From: Kosakonia sacchari SP1
Lineage (GTDB): Bacteria > Pseudomonadota > Gammaproteobacteria > Enterobacterales > Enterobacteriaceae
Length of the DNA stretch: 64,000 nucleotides
Direction of reading: 5' to 3'
Assembly (NCBI RefSeq): GCF_000300455.3
Contig: NZ_CP007215.2
Location: 434,001 to 498,000, forward strand
The notes under the pieces were generated by a model. It was not told where the DNA came from, searched no databases, and saw nothing but the letters and a program-made list of their open reading frames with translations. The translations under genes and the position numbers were made by a program. Positions 12,502-25,705 of the stretch are shown one piece after another. How positions within the stretch are numbered: the first letter of the stretch is position 1; every line of letters starts with the position of its first letter.

Positions 12502-13063
12502 CCTGCCAACAGATCCTATCGCGGCGGCGGTAGAGATCCTGAACAAAGAACACGTCATCGCTTATCCAACAGAAGCTGTTTTCGGTGTCGGCTGCGACCC
12601 GGACAGTGAGATTGCTGTTCATCGCTTGCTTGAACTAAAACAACGCCCGGTTGATAAAGGTCTCATCCTTATTGCTGCCAGTTTTGATCAACTCAAACCC
12701 TATATTGATGACAGCATGCTGACCGACGAGCAGCGTCAGACGATTTTTGCCTGCTGGCCCGGACCGGTAACGTTTGTTTTCCCGGCGAAACCGAACACGC
12801 CGCGCTGGCTAACCGGGCAATTTGACTCGCTGGCCGTGCGCGTGACCGACCATCAAACGGTGATCGCGCTGTGTGAGGCTTACGGAAAACCGCTGGTATC
12901 AACGAGCGCTAATTTATCGGGTTTGCCGCCTTGTCGAACAGCGCAGGAAGTTATTGACCAATTTGGTCCAGACTTCCCGGTTGTTGATGCACCGACCGGA
13001 GGCCGGCAAAATCCCTCTGAAATTCGTGACGCCCTTACCGGCGAACTTTTCCGTCAGGGGTAA
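12491..13063 (+). CDS. tsaC: TsaC, threonylcarbamoyl-AMP synthase
   Basis: Makes threonylcarbamoyl-AMP from threonine, bicarbonate and ATP, the first step of t6A37 synthesis on ANN-decoding tRNAs. It is a single YrdC domain of 190 residues, as in E. coli, with [11 protein letters not shown] near the N-terminus, [12 protein letters not shown] and the STSANLSG nucleotide-binding segment. I take the GTG at 12491 as the start because it matches the E. coli length and overlaps yrdD by 11 bases. Also known as YrdC/RimN. Confidence 0.95.
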   Translation: MKNNLPTDPIAAAVEILNKEHVIAYPTEAVFGVGCDPDSEIAVHRLLELKQRPVDKGLILIAASFDQLKPYIDDSMLTDEQRQTIFACWPGPVTFVFPAKPNTPRWLTGQFDSLAVRVTDHQTVIALCEAYGKPLVSTSANLSGLPPCRTAQEVIDQFGPDFPVVDAPTGGRQNPSEIRDALTGELFRQG

Positions 13064-13067
13064 CTGT

Positions 13068-13886
13068 ATGGAATCCTACGCTGTCTTTGGCAACCCTATT
13101 GCTCACAGCAAGTCTCCGTTTATTCATCAGCAATTTGCTCAGCAACTGGGTATTGAACATTCTTATGGCCGAGTTCTGGCTCCGGTAGATGGTTTTGTGC
13201 AGACGCTGGATGCTTTTTTTACCGATGGTGGAAAAGGCGCGAATGTTACCGTGCCTTTTAAAGAGGAAGCATTTGCTCGCGCGAACGAACTCACAGAACG
13301 TGCCGCGATGGCTGGGGCGGTAAACACGCTTAAACGCCTTGAAGATGGCCGTCTGCTGGGCGATAACACGGATGGGATTGGCTTGTTGAGCGATCTCGAA
13401 CGCCTCTCTTTTATTCGCCCGGGGTTTCGCATTCTGCTTATCGGGGCGGGTGGGGCGGCGCGCGGCGTTATTCTTCCTTTACTGTCGCTGGATTGCGCCG
13501 TGACTGTTACCAACCGCACTTTTTCTAAGGCGCAAACGCTGGCTAAGCTTTTTGCTCACACCGGTAGCATTGATGCTGTCGCTATGGATAATTTAGCGAG
13601 CCATGAATTCGATTTGATCATTAACGCGACTTCCAGTGGTATTGGCGGGGAGATCCCCGCGTTACCGAATGCGCTTATCCATCCCGAGCTTTATTGCTAT
13701 GACATGTTCTATCAGAAAGGATCGACGCCATTTCTGAGTTGGTGTGAAAATTCAGGTGCGAAAAAATGTGCGGATGGTTTAGGCATGTTGGTCGGGCAGG
13801 CTGCGCATGCGGTGTTGCTATGGCATGGCGTATTGCCCGATGTTGAACCGGTAATCAATCTGCTGAAACAGGAACTGGCAAAATGA
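13068..13886 (+). CDS. aroE: Shikimate dehydrogenase (NADP+)
   Basis: Reduces 3-dehydroshikimate to shikimate in the aromatic amino-acid pathway. It has 272 residues, starting [17 protein letters not shown]. Substrate-binding S14/S16, catalytic K65 (NVTVPFKEE) and D102 are present, and the NADP-binding loop GAGGAARG spans 126-133. The frame extends upstream to 12873, but ATG at 13068 gives the standard length and sits 4 bases after the tsaC stop. It overlaps yrdB by 4 bases (ATGA). aroQ, an earlier enzyme of the same pathway, is elsewhere in the window. Confidence 0.97.
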   Translation: MESYAVFGNPIAHSKSPFIHQQFAQQLGIEHSYGRVLAPVDGFVQTLDAFFTDGGKGANVTVPFKEEAFARANELTERAAMAGAVNTLKRLEDGRLLGDNTDGIGLLSDLERLSFIRPGFRILLIGAGGAARGVILPLLSLDCAVTVTNRTFSKAQTLAKLFAHTGSIDAVAMDNLASHEFDLIINATSSGIGGEIPALPNALIHPELYCYDMFYQKGSTPFLSWCENSGAKKCADGLGMLVGQAAHAVLLWHGVLPDVEPVINLLKQELAK

Positions 13887-14140
13887 ACCAGGCCATTCAG
13901 TTTCCGGATCGCGAAGGGTGGGATGGCGCAACTGGTGCTGTCTGTTTTCCCGCGTTGGTTAATGGTATGCAACTTACTTGTGCCATTAAAGGCGAGACAC
14001 TGGCAAAGCGCTTTGGTGGTGAAACACCGGAAAACTACCTGGCGGTATTTCGTGAACATCGTTGGGATCTGGAAGAGGAGGCGGAACAGTTGATCCGCCA
14101 GCAAGAAGAGGATGATCAGGGGATTGTCTGGTTATCCTGA
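13883..14140 (+). CDS. yrdB: YrdB, DUF1488 family protein
   Basis: An 85-residue acidic protein of the DUF1488 family, function unknown. It opens [15 protein letters not shown] and contains [19 protein letters not shown]. Its start overlaps the aroE stop by 4 bases, so it is probably translationally coupled. Its 3' end overlaps the convergent yrdA by 25 bases. Confidence 0.85.
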   Translation: MNQAIQFPDREGWDGATGAVCFPALVNGMQLTCAIKGETLAKRFGGETPENYLAVFREHRWDLEEEAEQLIRQQEEDDQGIVWLS

Positions 14141-14670
14141 TTCAGATATTCATCTTTCCATTTCACGTAATTTTGGGCTGAGTATTTCAACCCTTCAAGC
14201 TCCGCTTGCGTCAGGGGGCGGATCTGTTTTACCGGACTGCCCAAATAAAGGTAACCACTTTCCAGACGTTTATTTTGGGGGACCAGGCTACCTGCGCCGA
14301 TCATTACATCATCTTCAATAATAGCCCCATCGAGTAAGATCGAGCCCATGCCGACAAGGACACGCTTGCCGATAACGCAGCCATGCAACATCACTTTATG
14401 CCCAACAGTAACATCTTCGCCGATGAGCAGCGGATCGCCTTCTGGGTTATAAGAAGATTTGTGCGTGACGTGGAGAACGCTACCGTCTTGAATGTTGCTG
14501 CGTGCGCCGATCTCAACATAATTCACATCACCGCGAATCACGACTAATGGCCAAATACCTACATCGTCAGCAATTCTGACATCACCAATCACCACGCTGG
14601 TGGCGTCGATCATTACCCGCTGACCTATTTGGGGTCGCAGATCCTTATAAGGACGTAAAACGGTAGACAT
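14116..14670 (-). CDS. yrdA: YrdA, gamma-carbonic-anhydrase-like hexapeptide-repeat protein
   Basis: A trimeric left-handed beta-helix protein of the gamma-carbonic anhydrase/PaaY family with 184 residues. Repeats of the [LIV]GxxxxI type (IGDVRI, IGARSN, IGEDVT, IGKRVL) run through the middle, and the histidines of HVTHKS and VGHKVMLHGC are the expected metal ligands. True enzyme activity is uncertain. An upstream ATG would give 199 residues; I chose ATG at 14670 because a GAGG site precedes it and the length then equals that of E. coli. Its start faces the rrn promoter region. Confidence 0.92.
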   Translation of the reverse strand: MSTVLRPYKDLRPQIGQRVMIDATSVVIGDVRIADDVGIWPLVVIRGDVNYVEIGARSNIQDGSVLHVTHKSSYNPEGDPLLIGEDVTVGHKVMLHGCVIGKRVLVGMGSILLDGAIIEDDVMIGAGSLVPQNKRLESGYLYLGSPVKQIRPLTQAELEGLKYSAQNYVKWKDEYLNQDNQTIP

Positions 14671-14778
14671 AATTACCTCATCAAAAACAGGCCGAGATAA
14701 TGACTTTGATCGCAAGGAAGGCCTTCTGCAACCCTTTTACGCACCATTATTTGAGCAGATCGTACGGGATCGCAGCGA

Positions 14779-14857
14779 AAAGAATGAAAAAACAGCAGTC
14801 AGAAAAAAAGATCGCAAAAAGACTTGTGCAAAAAATTGGGATCCCTATAATGCGCCT
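14779..14857 (+). promoter_or_regulatory. rrn P1 promoter with upstream UP/Fis region
   Basis: The -35 TTGTGC (14824-14829) and -10 TATAAT (14846-14851) are 16 bases apart, followed by the GC-rich discriminator GCGCCTCC typical of stringently controlled rRNA promoters. The A-rich stretch just upstream (14779-14820) fits an UP element for the alpha C-terminal domain. Fis sites are expected further upstream in 14671-14780 but I cannot place them with confidence. Confidence 0.9.
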
Positions 14858-14932
14858 CCGTTGACCCGACAACGTGAATCACTTCACGAGATAGTCGAGA
14901 AAACGGAAGAGAAAAAATCCTGAAAATCAGGG

Positions 14933-14966
14933 TTGACTCTGAAAGAGGAAAGCGTAATATACGCCA
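14933..14966 (+). promoter_or_regulatory. rrn P2 promoter
   Basis: The -35 TTGACT (14933-14938) and -10 TAATAT (14955-14960) are 16 bases apart, about 110 bases after P1, followed by ACGCCACC. This is the usual tandem arrangement, with P2 giving basal rRNA synthesis. Confidence 0.9.
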
Positions 14967-14970
14967 CCTC

Positions 14971-15033
14971 GCGACAGAGCGCTAAAGCGCGTCGCACCTG
15001 CTCTTTAACAATTTATCAGACAATCTGTGTGGG
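14971..15033 (+). promoter_or_regulatory. rrn leader antitermination elements boxB, boxA, boxC
   Basis: BoxB is the hairpin at 14971-14995 (outer GCGAC/GTCGC, inner GCGC/GCGC). BoxA is TGCTCTTTAACA at 14999-15010, the binding site for NusB-S10. BoxC is TGTGTGGG at 15026-15033. Together they assemble the antitermination complex that lets RNA polymerase cross the untranslated rRNA genes. Confidence 0.9.
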
Positions 15034-15145
15034 CACTCAGGGTGACTGGATTCTTAAACGTCCTCGGACGAAAAATGAATACCAAGTCTCAGTGAGTGAA
15101 CACGTAATTCATTACAAAGTTTAATTCATTGAGCATCAAACTTTT

Positions 15146-16685
<1,540 letters not shown>

Positions 16686-16757
16686 CCTTAAAGAACCTGC
16701 CTCTGCAGTGTCCACACAGATTGTCTGATGAAATAACGAGCAGTAAAAAATCTCTGC

Positions 16758-16834
<77 letters not shown>

Positions 16835-16941
16835 AATTCGCTCCCGTGCTTTGTTGTGTTGACGCTCACATACTTCAGTATGCTTCGCTTCAACACGCCT
16901 CGCCCGGTAACGAATTCAAGGTAACGGGATTTAACTACGAT

Positions 16942-17017
16942 GGGGCTATAGCTCAGCTGGGAGAGCGCCTGCTTTGCACGCAGGAGGTCTGCGGTTCGAT
17001 CCCGCATAGCTCCACCA
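16942..17017 (+). tRNA. alaT: tRNA-Ala (TGC)
   Basis: A 76-base tRNA with encoded CCA, anticodon TGC at 16975-16977 and acceptor GGGGCTA/TAGCTCC. It is the second spacer tRNA, giving the Ile-Ala spacer type also found in E. coli rrnA, rrnD and rrnH. Confidence 0.98.
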
Positions 17018-17198
17018 TCTTTACTGTTCGGCACAAGAAAACTTCAGAGTACACATTCTGTGTGTGCTGCGAAGTTTTGCTCTTTAAAAATCTGGATCAA
17101 GCTGAAAATTGAAACACTGAACAGTGCGAACTGTTCTGTGAGTCTCTCAAATTTTTGCAGCGCGATGATGAATCGAAAGAAACATCTTCGGGTTGTGA

Positions 17199-20104
<2,906 letters not shown>

Positions 20105-20190
20105 ACAACGCCGAAGATGTTTTGGCGGTGAGAGACATGAAATCAGCTTGATGACAGATTACATCAGAACGTAAAAGCGGTCTGATAAAC

Positions 20191-20321
20191 AGAATTTGCC
20201 TGGCGGCACTAGCGCGGTGGTCCCACCTGACCCCATGCCGAACTCAGAAGTGAAACGCCGTAGCGCCGATGGTAGTGTGGGGTCTCCCCATGCGAGAGTA
20301 GGGAACTGCCAGGCATCAAAT
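20191..20321 (+). repeat. Direct repeat, copy 1 (5S unit)
   Basis: A 131-base stretch covering the first 5S gene and a few flanking bases on each side is identical to 20436-20566. The spacer between copies holds tRNA-Thr. Confidence 0.95.
20197..20316 (+). rRNA. rrf: 5S ribosomal RNA, first copy
   Basis: A 120-base gene beginning TGCCTGGCGGCACTAG and ending CTGCCAGGCAT, 92 bases after 23S. Identical to the second copy at 20442-20561. Confidence 0.99.
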
Positions 20322-20328
20322 TTAGTGT

Positions 20329-20404
20329 GCTGATATGGCTCAGTTGGTAGAGCGCACCCTTGGTAAGGGTGAGGTCCCCAGTTCGACTCTGGGTATCAGC
20401 ACCA
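20329..20404 (+). tRNA. thrV: tRNA-Thr (GGT)
   Basis: A 76-base tRNA with encoded CCA and anticodon GGT at 20362-20364. Its position between two 5S genes is the hallmark of the E. coli rrnD distal end (rrfD-thrV-rrfF). Confidence 0.98.
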
Positions 20405-20435
20405 GTTATAACGGTTAAAGTTCGGCACTTAGAAA

Positions 20436-20566
20436 AGAATTTGCCTGGCGGCACTAGCGCGGTGGTCCCACCTGACCCCATGCCGAACTCAGAAGTGAAA
20501 CGCCGTAGCGCCGATGGTAGTGTGGGGTCTCCCCATGCGAGAGTAGGGAACTGCCAGGCATCAAAT
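20436..20566 (+). repeat. Direct repeat, copy 2 (5S unit)
   Basis: Identical over 131 bases to 20191-20321, covering the second 5S gene with short flanks. Confidence 0.95.
20442..20561 (+). rRNA. rrf: 5S ribosomal RNA, second copy
   Basis: A 120-base gene identical to the first copy, located 37 bases after tRNA-Thr and directly before the operon terminator. Confidence 0.99.
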
Positions 20567-20569
20567 AAA

Positions 20570-20603
20570 GCAAAAGGCCCAGTCGAAAGACTGGGCCTTT
20601 TGC
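20570..20603 (+). terminator. rRNA operon terminator
   Basis: A perfect 15-bp stem GCAAAAGGCCCAGTC/GACTGGGCCTTTTGC with a GAAA tetraloop follows the second 5S gene. The sequence resembles the E. coli rrnB T1 type. The T-run falls inside the descending arm, as usual for rrn terminators. Confidence 0.95.
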
Positions 20604-20732
20604 TATTCTACTGCGGCACCAGGCATGGCGGTCGCACCCAAGTCATTTTCCCCTGATGCGTAGCCCCTTGAGCATCAATAAGCTTAAGTACCACAGAACG
20701 TGAAAGGTAGCGATCAAGCCGTTCCTCATCAA

Positions 20733-20826
20733 CAGCCAGACATCAAGCTCACTAACTTAGAAGTGAAATGCGTAGCGCCAATGGTAGCGTGGGGCCTCCA
20801 CCTGCGAGGGTCGGTAACTTCAGGAA
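20733..20826 (+). pseudogene. Decayed 5S rRNA copy downstream of the rrn terminator
   Basis: From 20756 (CTTAGAAGTGAAATGCGTAG) to 20824 the sequence aligns by eye to 5S positions from CTCAGAAGTGAAACGCCGTAG to the CCAGG end, with about 58 of 71 columns identical and two single-base gaps. The upstream 20 or so bases align more weakly and the 5' third of 5S is not recognisable. It is therefore a truncated 5S remnant beyond the operon terminator. Confidence 0.75.
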
Positions 20827-20998
20827 AGCAAGCAAGTACATAAGAAGCAAAGAACCGCTTGCATGTAAGCCCGTACTAGCTGGCGTGTCCCGGAATTTTT
20901 AAGAAGCGCGCTCAGCCAGTTCAGTGATATCGTAGCCAAAGAAATAAAGTCGGAAATAAACCTTTTGATAAGCATACTTCAGGACGTGCTTCTGCAAT

Positions 20999-21026
20999 AA
21001 AAAAGGCCACCTGTATGAAGTGGCCT
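20999..21026 (-). terminator. aapJQMP operon terminator
   Basis: On the minus strand a 7-bp stem AGGCCAC/GTGGCCT with a 9-base loop is followed by TTTTTTATT. It lies 19 bases after the aapP stop. Confidence 0.85.
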
Positions 21027-21044
21027 GTAACAATTGCATAGAAA

Positions 21045-21803
21045 TCAATGAATAACCTGCGACAAAAACGCGCGAGTACGTTCTGATTTCGGATTCGCGA
21101 AGAACTCTTCCGGTGGTGCCTGTTCAACGATTTCACCCCGATCCATAAAGATCACGCGATCGGCCACGGTGCGCGCAAAACCCATTTCATGGGTGACGCA
21201 CAACATTGTCATGCCGGACTGCGCTAGCCCAATCATGGTGTCTAGCACCTCTTTCACCATCTCCGGATCCAGCGCTGAAGTTGGTTCATCGAACAGCATG
21301 ATTTTAGGCTTCATACATAATGAACGCGCGATCGCCACACGTTGCTGCTGACCACCGGAAATCTGCCCCGGAAACTTATGCGCATGCTCGGCAATGCGCA
21401 CACGTTCAAGATAATGCATTGCCAGCGCTTCAGCCTCCTTCTTAGGCATTTTACGTACCCAAATCGGCGCCAACGTGCAGTTTTGCAGCACGGTCAGATG
21501 CGGGAACAAGTTGAAGTGCTGGAATACCATCCCCACTTCCTGGCGGATCTTTTCGATATTGCGGATATCTTCGTTTAACTCTATACCATCAACGACAATG
21601 CGCCCTTGTTGATGCTCTTCCAGATGGTTAATGCAGCGGATTGTTGTCGATTTTCCAGAACCGGACGGGCCACAAAGCACAATGCGCTCGCCCTGTTTCA
21701 CATTGAGATTAATATCTTTCAGTACATGGAACTGCCCGTACCACTTATTCACATTTTCGAGCGTAATCATCGCGTCGGCAGATTGCATAGTTGTATTACT
21801 CAT
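21045..21803 (-). CDS. aapP: Polar amino-acid ABC transporter ATP-binding protein (AapP/YhdZ)
   Basis: ATPase that powers the Aap/Bzt-type general L-amino-acid importer. The 252-residue protein has Walker [10 protein letters not shown] (45-53), Q-loop, signature SGGQQQR (149-155), Walker B with [10 protein letters not shown] (170-179) and switch H205. It is nearly identical to E. coli YhdZ. Last gene of a four-gene operon, 8 bases after aapM. The exact substrate range in this organism is inferred from Rhizobium AapP and not visible in the sequence. Confidence 0.93.
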   Translation of the reverse strand: MSNTTMQSADAMITLENVNKWYGQFHVLKDINLNVKQGERIVLCGPSGSGKSTTIRCINHLEEHQQGRIVVDGIELNEDIRNIEKIRQEVGMVFQHFNLFPHLTVLQNCTLAPIWVRKMPKKEAEALAMHYLERVRIAEHAHKFPGQISGGQQQRVAIARSLCMKPKIMLFDEPTSALDPEMVKEVLDTMIGLAQSGMTMLCVTHEMGFARTVADRVIFMDRGEIVEQAPPEEFFANPKSERTRAFLSQVIH

Positions 21804-21811
21804 GGGGATCC

Positions 21812-22918
21812 TCAGTGCGGTGTACGCCCGGTGTTAAAGCGCTTTTCCAGATGCTGGCTGTAGCGCGACATGCTAAAACAGAAAACCCAGTAAACTAAGG
21901 CAGCAAAAACATAGCCTTCGGTGGACATCCCAAGCCATGCAGGATCGACCGTGGCTTGCTGTACGCTGCTGAACAGATCAAACAAGCCGATGATGATCAC
22001 CAGACTCGTATCTTTGAACAGAGCAATGATGGTGTTCACAAGCCCCGGGATCACCAGCTTCAGCGCCTGCGGTAAGATCACCAGCCCTTGCGTTTTCCAG
22101 TACCCCAGTGCCAGAGATTCCGCCGCTTCATATTGCCCCTTCGGCAGCGCCTGCAAGCCGCCACGCACCACCTCCGCCACATAAGCGGACTGAAACAGGA
22201 TCACACCGACCAGCGCACGGATCAGTTTATCGATACTGGTACCTTCCGACATAAACAGCGGCAGCATCACCGAGGACATAAACAGTACGGTAATTAAGGG
22301 AACGCCGCGCCAGAACTCAATGAAAATGACCGATAACACGCGAACTACCGGCATTTTCGAACGGCGACCCAACGCCAGCAAAATCCCCAGTGGCAGTGCG
22401 CCAGCAATACCAACAGAGGCGATGATCAATGTCAGAGTCAGACCGCCCCACTGGCGGGTTTCAACCCGTTCCAGCCCGAGAAATCCACCAAACAACAACC
22501 ACCACACGACAAGCGGATAAATTACCGCCCAGCAAGCGATATAACGCCCGCGACGCGGCAGCGCCTTCCAGAACATTGGTGCGATAGAGAGCAGGCCAAC
22601 GAGCAGCGCCACATTAATACGCCAGCGTTGATCATGCGGGTAGAGGCCATACATAAACTGGCCAAAACGCTCGTGGATAAACACCCAGCACGCGCCTGCT
22701 TTCGTACAATCGGCACGTGTCGAACCAAACCAGTTCGCCTGAAACAGCGCCCAGTCCAGCAAAGGGGGAATCAACTCCCACATTAACCACAGACACAGCA
22801 GCGTCAGCAGCGAGTTTGACCAACTGGAGAACAGATTTTTTCGTACCCACACTATCGCGCCATTACTTCCTGCAGGTGTCTGGCGCGTGGAGGGAGACAG
22901 AATGGCTTTTGTCATCAA
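21812..22918 (-). CDS. aapM: Amino-acid ABC transporter permease (AapM/YhdY)
   Basis: One of two membrane subunits of the importer, 368 residues. It has an N-terminal hydrophobic segment, a periplasmic insert typical of the Aap subclass, and a C-terminal HisMQ-type permease domain with about five helices. The EAA loop that contacts the ATPase ([25 protein letters not shown]) is present. It lies 6 bases after aapQ. Confidence 0.92.
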   Translation of the reverse strand: MMTKAILSPSTRQTPAGSNGAIVWVRKNLFSSWSNSLLTLLCLWLMWELIPPLLDWALFQANWFGSTRADCTKAGACWVFIHERFGQFMYGLYPHDQRWRINVALLVGLLSIAPMFWKALPRRGRYIACWAVIYPLVVWWLLFGGFLGLERVETRQWGGLTLTLIIASVGIAGALPLGILLALGRRSKMPVVRVLSVIFIEFWRGVPLITVLFMSSVMLPLFMSEGTSIDKLIRALVGVILFQSAYVAEVVRGGLQALPKGQYEAAESLALGYWKTQGLVILPQALKLVIPGLVNTIIALFKDTSLVIIIGLFDLFSSVQQATVDPAWLGMSTEGYVFAALVYWVFCFSMSRYSQHLEKRFNTGRTPH

Positions 22919-22924
22919 GGTTCC

Positions 22925-24106
22925 TTAGCGCTCAATCAGGGCAATGCGGCGGTTATAGATGTTCATCAGCAACGAAATCGACAGGCTGATGAGCAAGTAA
23001 ACCGACATGGTAATAGCGATAGTTTCAATCGCCTGGCCGGTCTGATTCAGCACCGTACCGGCAAACAGCGACACCATATCCGGATAACCAATTGCCGCTG
23101 CAAGCGAGGAGTTTTTGGCAATATTCAGATACTGGCTGGTCAGCGGAGGGATAATCACGCGCAGCGCCTGCGGAATAATCACCTGACGTAATGTCACTGG
23201 ATTAGGCAAGCCGAGCGAACGTGCCGCTTCGTGCTGCCCATAGGGCACTGACTGAATACCTGAACGGATAATCTCAGCGATAAACGCGGAAGTGTAGACC
23301 GACAGTGCAATGGTAAGTGCGGCGAGTTCCGGGATCAGCACCATACCGCCCTGGAAGTTGAAGCCGCGCAGTTGTGGAACGTCCCAGTGCAGCGCTGCGC
23401 CAAACACCCAGTGCGCGACCAGTGGCAGCAAAATAATCAATCCCAGCGCGGCAGGCCATGTGCGGCGCAGCTGACCGGTTTTGATTTGATGCATTTTATT
23501 AAAGCGAAACAGACCGACGGAGATAGCCACCGCCAGGATTATCGCCCCCACGAACGCCAGCATGCCCTCGCCCATTTGCGGGGAGGGAATATACAAGCCC
23601 CGGTTGCTTAGAAACACCAGCTCCATTGCGTTGACCGCCTGGCGCGGGCCGGGTAGGTTACGCAGCACCGCGAAATACCAGAAAAAGATCTGCAACAGCG
23701 GCGGGATATTACGGAACGTTTCGATATAAATGGTCGATAGCTTCCGCAGTAGCCAGTTTTCCGACAGGCGAGCGAGGCCAAGAAAAAAACCAAGGAACGA
23801 GGCGAACACAATACACAGCGCTGAAACCAGCAACGTATTGAGTAAACCCACAAGAAATACGCGGCCGTAGGTGTCACCTTGTTCATAATCAATAAGATGC
23901 TGAACAATACCAAAACCGGCTGCGCGATCCAGAAAGGCAAAACCGGAAGTAATGCCGCGGTTATTCAGGTTAGTAACGGTGTTGTGTATCAAATAAATGG
24001 CGACAACGACCACGGCGATAATCGCAAGGATTTGAAACAGCCAGGCGCGAACCGCAGGGTTAGAAAGGGAGATAGCGCCTTTCACGGTTGGGCGGCGATG
24101 GGACAT
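22925..24106 (-). CDS. aapQ: Amino-acid ABC transporter permease (AapQ/YhdX)
   Basis: Second membrane subunit, 393 residues, with about eight predicted hydrophobic segments and the enlarged periplasmic region that separates Aap-type permeases from HisQ/M. The EAA loop HEAARSLGLPNPVTLRQVIIPQ is near the C-terminus. It sits between the binding protein and aapM in the standard J-Q-M-P order; a 72-base gap separates it from aapJ. Confidence 0.92.
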   Translation of the reverse strand: MSHRRPTVKGAISLSNPAVRAWLFQILAIIAVVVVAIYLIHNTVTNLNNRGITSGFAFLDRAAGFGIVQHLIDYEQGDTYGRVFLVGLLNTLLVSALCIVFASFLGFFLGLARLSENWLLRKLSTIYIETFRNIPPLLQIFFWYFAVLRNLPGPRQAVNAMELVFLSNRGLYIPSPQMGEGMLAFVGAIILAVAISVGLFRFNKMHQIKTGQLRRTWPAALGLIILLPLVAHWVFGAALHWDVPQLRGFNFQGGMVLIPELAALTIALSVYTSAFIAEIIRSGIQSVPYGQHEAARSLGLPNPVTLRQVIIPQALRVIIPPLTSQYLNIAKNSSLAAAIGYPDMVSLFAGTVLNQTGQAIETIAITMSVYLLISLSISLLMNIYNRRIALIER

Positions 24107-24178
24107 AGGAAAACCTCAGTAACCATGACTCTGGGCTGGGCGCCACGCAAGCGTAGCGCCCGTTACAGCACTTACGTA

Positions 24179-25204
24179 TTAGCGCACTGGCGGAGCGTAC
24201 TGAATACCGCCATTGTTCCAGAGGTTGTTCTGGCCGCGTTTGATTTTCAGCGGGCTTTCAGAACCGACGTTACGTTCAAAGATTTCTGAATAGTTACCGA
24301 CTTTCTTAATGATGTTGTAAGCCCACTTGTTATCCAGCTTCAGGTCTTTACCGAAGTCACCTTCTTTACCTAACAGGTGCGCCATATCCGGCGTTGCTGG
24401 GTTAGCGGCTTTCTCATCAACGTTTTTCGAGTTAACACCCATCTCTTCCGCGTTCAGCATGGCGAACAGCGTCCAGCGAACAATCGAGAACCAGTCATCA
24501 TCACCACGGCGAACCACTGGCCCCAGCGGCTCTTTCGAGATCACTTCCGGCAATACGATCCACTCTGCCGGGTTGCTCAGTTTGATACGCAATGCATACA
24601 GCTGCGACTGGTCGGAAGCGAGTGTGTCGCAACGGCCTGATTCCAGCGCTTTCGCGGATTCATCGGAACGGTCGAATGTCACCGGCGTATATTTCATTTT
24701 GTTGGATTTAAAGTAATCCGCCACGTTCAGTTCAGTATCGGTACCCGCCTGAATACAAACGGTTGCGCCGTCCAGCTCTTTAGCGCTTTTCAGGCCCGCT
24801 TTGTTATGGGTCAGGAAGCCGATACCGTCGTAATAGGTTACGCCAGTGAATGACAGGCCCATGCCGCCATCGCGGGAAGAGGTCCAGGTGGTATTACGGG
24901 AGAGCATATCCACTTCGCCAGATTGCAGAGCGGTAAAACGCTCTTTGGCCGTCAGCGGGGTATATTTTACTTTCGTGTCGTCACCGAATACGGCGGCGGC
25001 AACGCCGCGGCAAACGTCCACGTCGATACCGGTGAATTTACCGCTCGCATCCGCGTAGGAAAAGCCAGGCAGACCGTCGCTGATACCGCATTGTACGAAA
25101 CCTTTCTTTTTAACGGCATCCAGCGTTGCGCCCGCATGTGCCTGATTTGCGATAGCAAACAGTACACCGGCAGCGGCCAGGCTGGCGATCATCATCTTTT
25201 TCAT
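24179..25204 (-). CDS. aapJ: Periplasmic amino-acid-binding protein (AapJ/YhdW)
   Basis: Solute-binding protein of family 3 that delivers amino acids to AapQMP. It has 341 residues with a signal peptide (MKKMMIASLAAAGVLFAIAN then QAHA at about 21-24). The mature part begins ATLDAVKKKGFVQCGI and includes the family segments SGKFTGIDVDVCRG and RNTTWTSSRDGGMGLSFTG. The frame is intact, whereas yhdW of E. coli K-12 is annotated as a pseudogene, so this operon should be functional here. A sigma-54-type promoter lies 89 bases upstream. Confidence 0.93.
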   Translation of the reverse strand: MKKMMIASLAAAGVLFAIANQAHAGATLDAVKKKGFVQCGISDGLPGFSYADASGKFTGIDVDVCRGVAAAVFGDDTKVKYTPLTAKERFTALQSGEVDMLSRNTTWTSSRDGGMGLSFTGVTYYDGIGFLTHNKAGLKSAKELDGATVCIQAGTDTELNVADYFKSNKMKYTPVTFDRSDESAKALESGRCDTLASDQSQLYALRIKLSNPAEWIVLPEVISKEPLGPVVRRGDDDWFSIVRWTLFAMLNAEEMGVNSKNVDEKAANPATPDMAHLLGKEGDFGKDLKLDNKWAYNIIKKVGNYSEIFERNVGSESPLKIKRGQNNLWNNGGIQYAPPVR

Positions 25205-25292
25205 AATGCATCCTGTGTGGCGAAAATTTATCGTTATATAAGGCGTTCGGGAAACGCCTGAACCTGTCTGTGGCGATGGCCATACTCTTTAA

Positions 25293-25308
25293 AGCAAAGG
25301 TAGTGCCA
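25293..25308 (-). promoter_or_regulatory. Sigma-54 promoter for aapJQMP
   Basis: Minus-strand TGGCAC-TACCT-TTGCT matches the sigma-54 consensus TGGCAC-N5-TTGCW at every consensus position, with GG and GC spaced for -24/-12. Transcription would begin near 25281 and run into aapJ. In E. coli the yhdWXYZ genes are reported as part of the nitrogen-limitation response. Confidence 0.85.
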
Positions 25309-25380
25309 GTTTTGCGCGTGGCGTTATTTGGCTAGCGCAGGCGCAATATTGAGAGTGTAGACAGGAAAAAATAAAATCAT

Positions 25381-25397
25381 TGCCCCGTTGTGGTGCA
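25381..25397 (-). promoter_or_regulatory. NtrC-like enhancer site upstream of aapJ
   Basis: Minus-strand TGCACCA-CAA-CGGGGCA fits the 17-base NtrC palindrome TGCACCA-N3-TGGTGCA with a perfect left half and five of seven matches on the right. It is centred about 108 bases upstream of the inferred start, a spacing known for NtrC at glnA. A second good site was not found. Confidence 0.65.
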
Positions 25398-25658
25398 AAA
25401 ATACAACCTGCGCCACAAAACAGAGCAAAAAGGCAGTGCCGTTTAGAGGTGAATAACAGATAAGTTTCCTGCGTGAATATAAGCAATGTCTTGATTGGCA
25501 TCGCTTTGTGAAATGGGTCACGCAAAAATAGAGAAAAAGAGGAAAGTGTGAAAATCAATTGGCTGAGATGAAAGTTAGTTTGAGTTTGTTTTTTTATTTC
25601 TGCCTGCTTATGGGGCTGGAAATTTACTTATGCAAAATTAACTGCACCTTAATAAAGC

Positions 25659-25683
25659 AAAAGCGCGGCGAACCGCGCTTTTT
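25659..25683 (-). terminator. Terminator after yhdV (bidirectional shape)
   Basis: A 10-bp stem AAAAGCGCGG/CCGCGCTTTT with a 4-base loop, T-rich on both strands, 22 bases after the yhdV stop. Confidence 0.85.
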
Positions 25684-25705
25684 ATAACTATTTGGCTTTT
25701 TAGCA

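Larger units (their letters stand above)
20604..21044. other. Spacer between rrn operon and aap operon
   Basis: A gene-free stretch of 441 bases. Apart from the 5S remnant and the terminator of the aap operon I see no open frame with a ribosome site and no tRNA. The segment 20827-20990 has no recognised feature. Confidence 0.6.
25205..25705. other. Spacer between aapJ and yhdV
   Basis: A 501-base gap holding the sigma-54 promoter and NtrC-like site of aapJ and, at its far end, a bidirectional terminator after yhdV. The rest is A+T-rich without a supported gene; an 89-codon minus-strand frame at 25289-25558 lacks a ribosome site and spans the promoter. Confidence 0.6.

Noticed and set aside
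20329-20404. tRNA-Thr as an attachment site for an integrated element
   Set aside because: There is no integrase nearby, no repeat of the tRNA 3' end, and the flanking genes are conserved core genes.
25289-25558. An 89-codon minus-strand frame upstream of aapJ
   Set aside because: It has no ribosome site, an odd phenylalanine/leucine/cysteine-rich composition, and spans the sigma-54 promoter and NtrC-like site.
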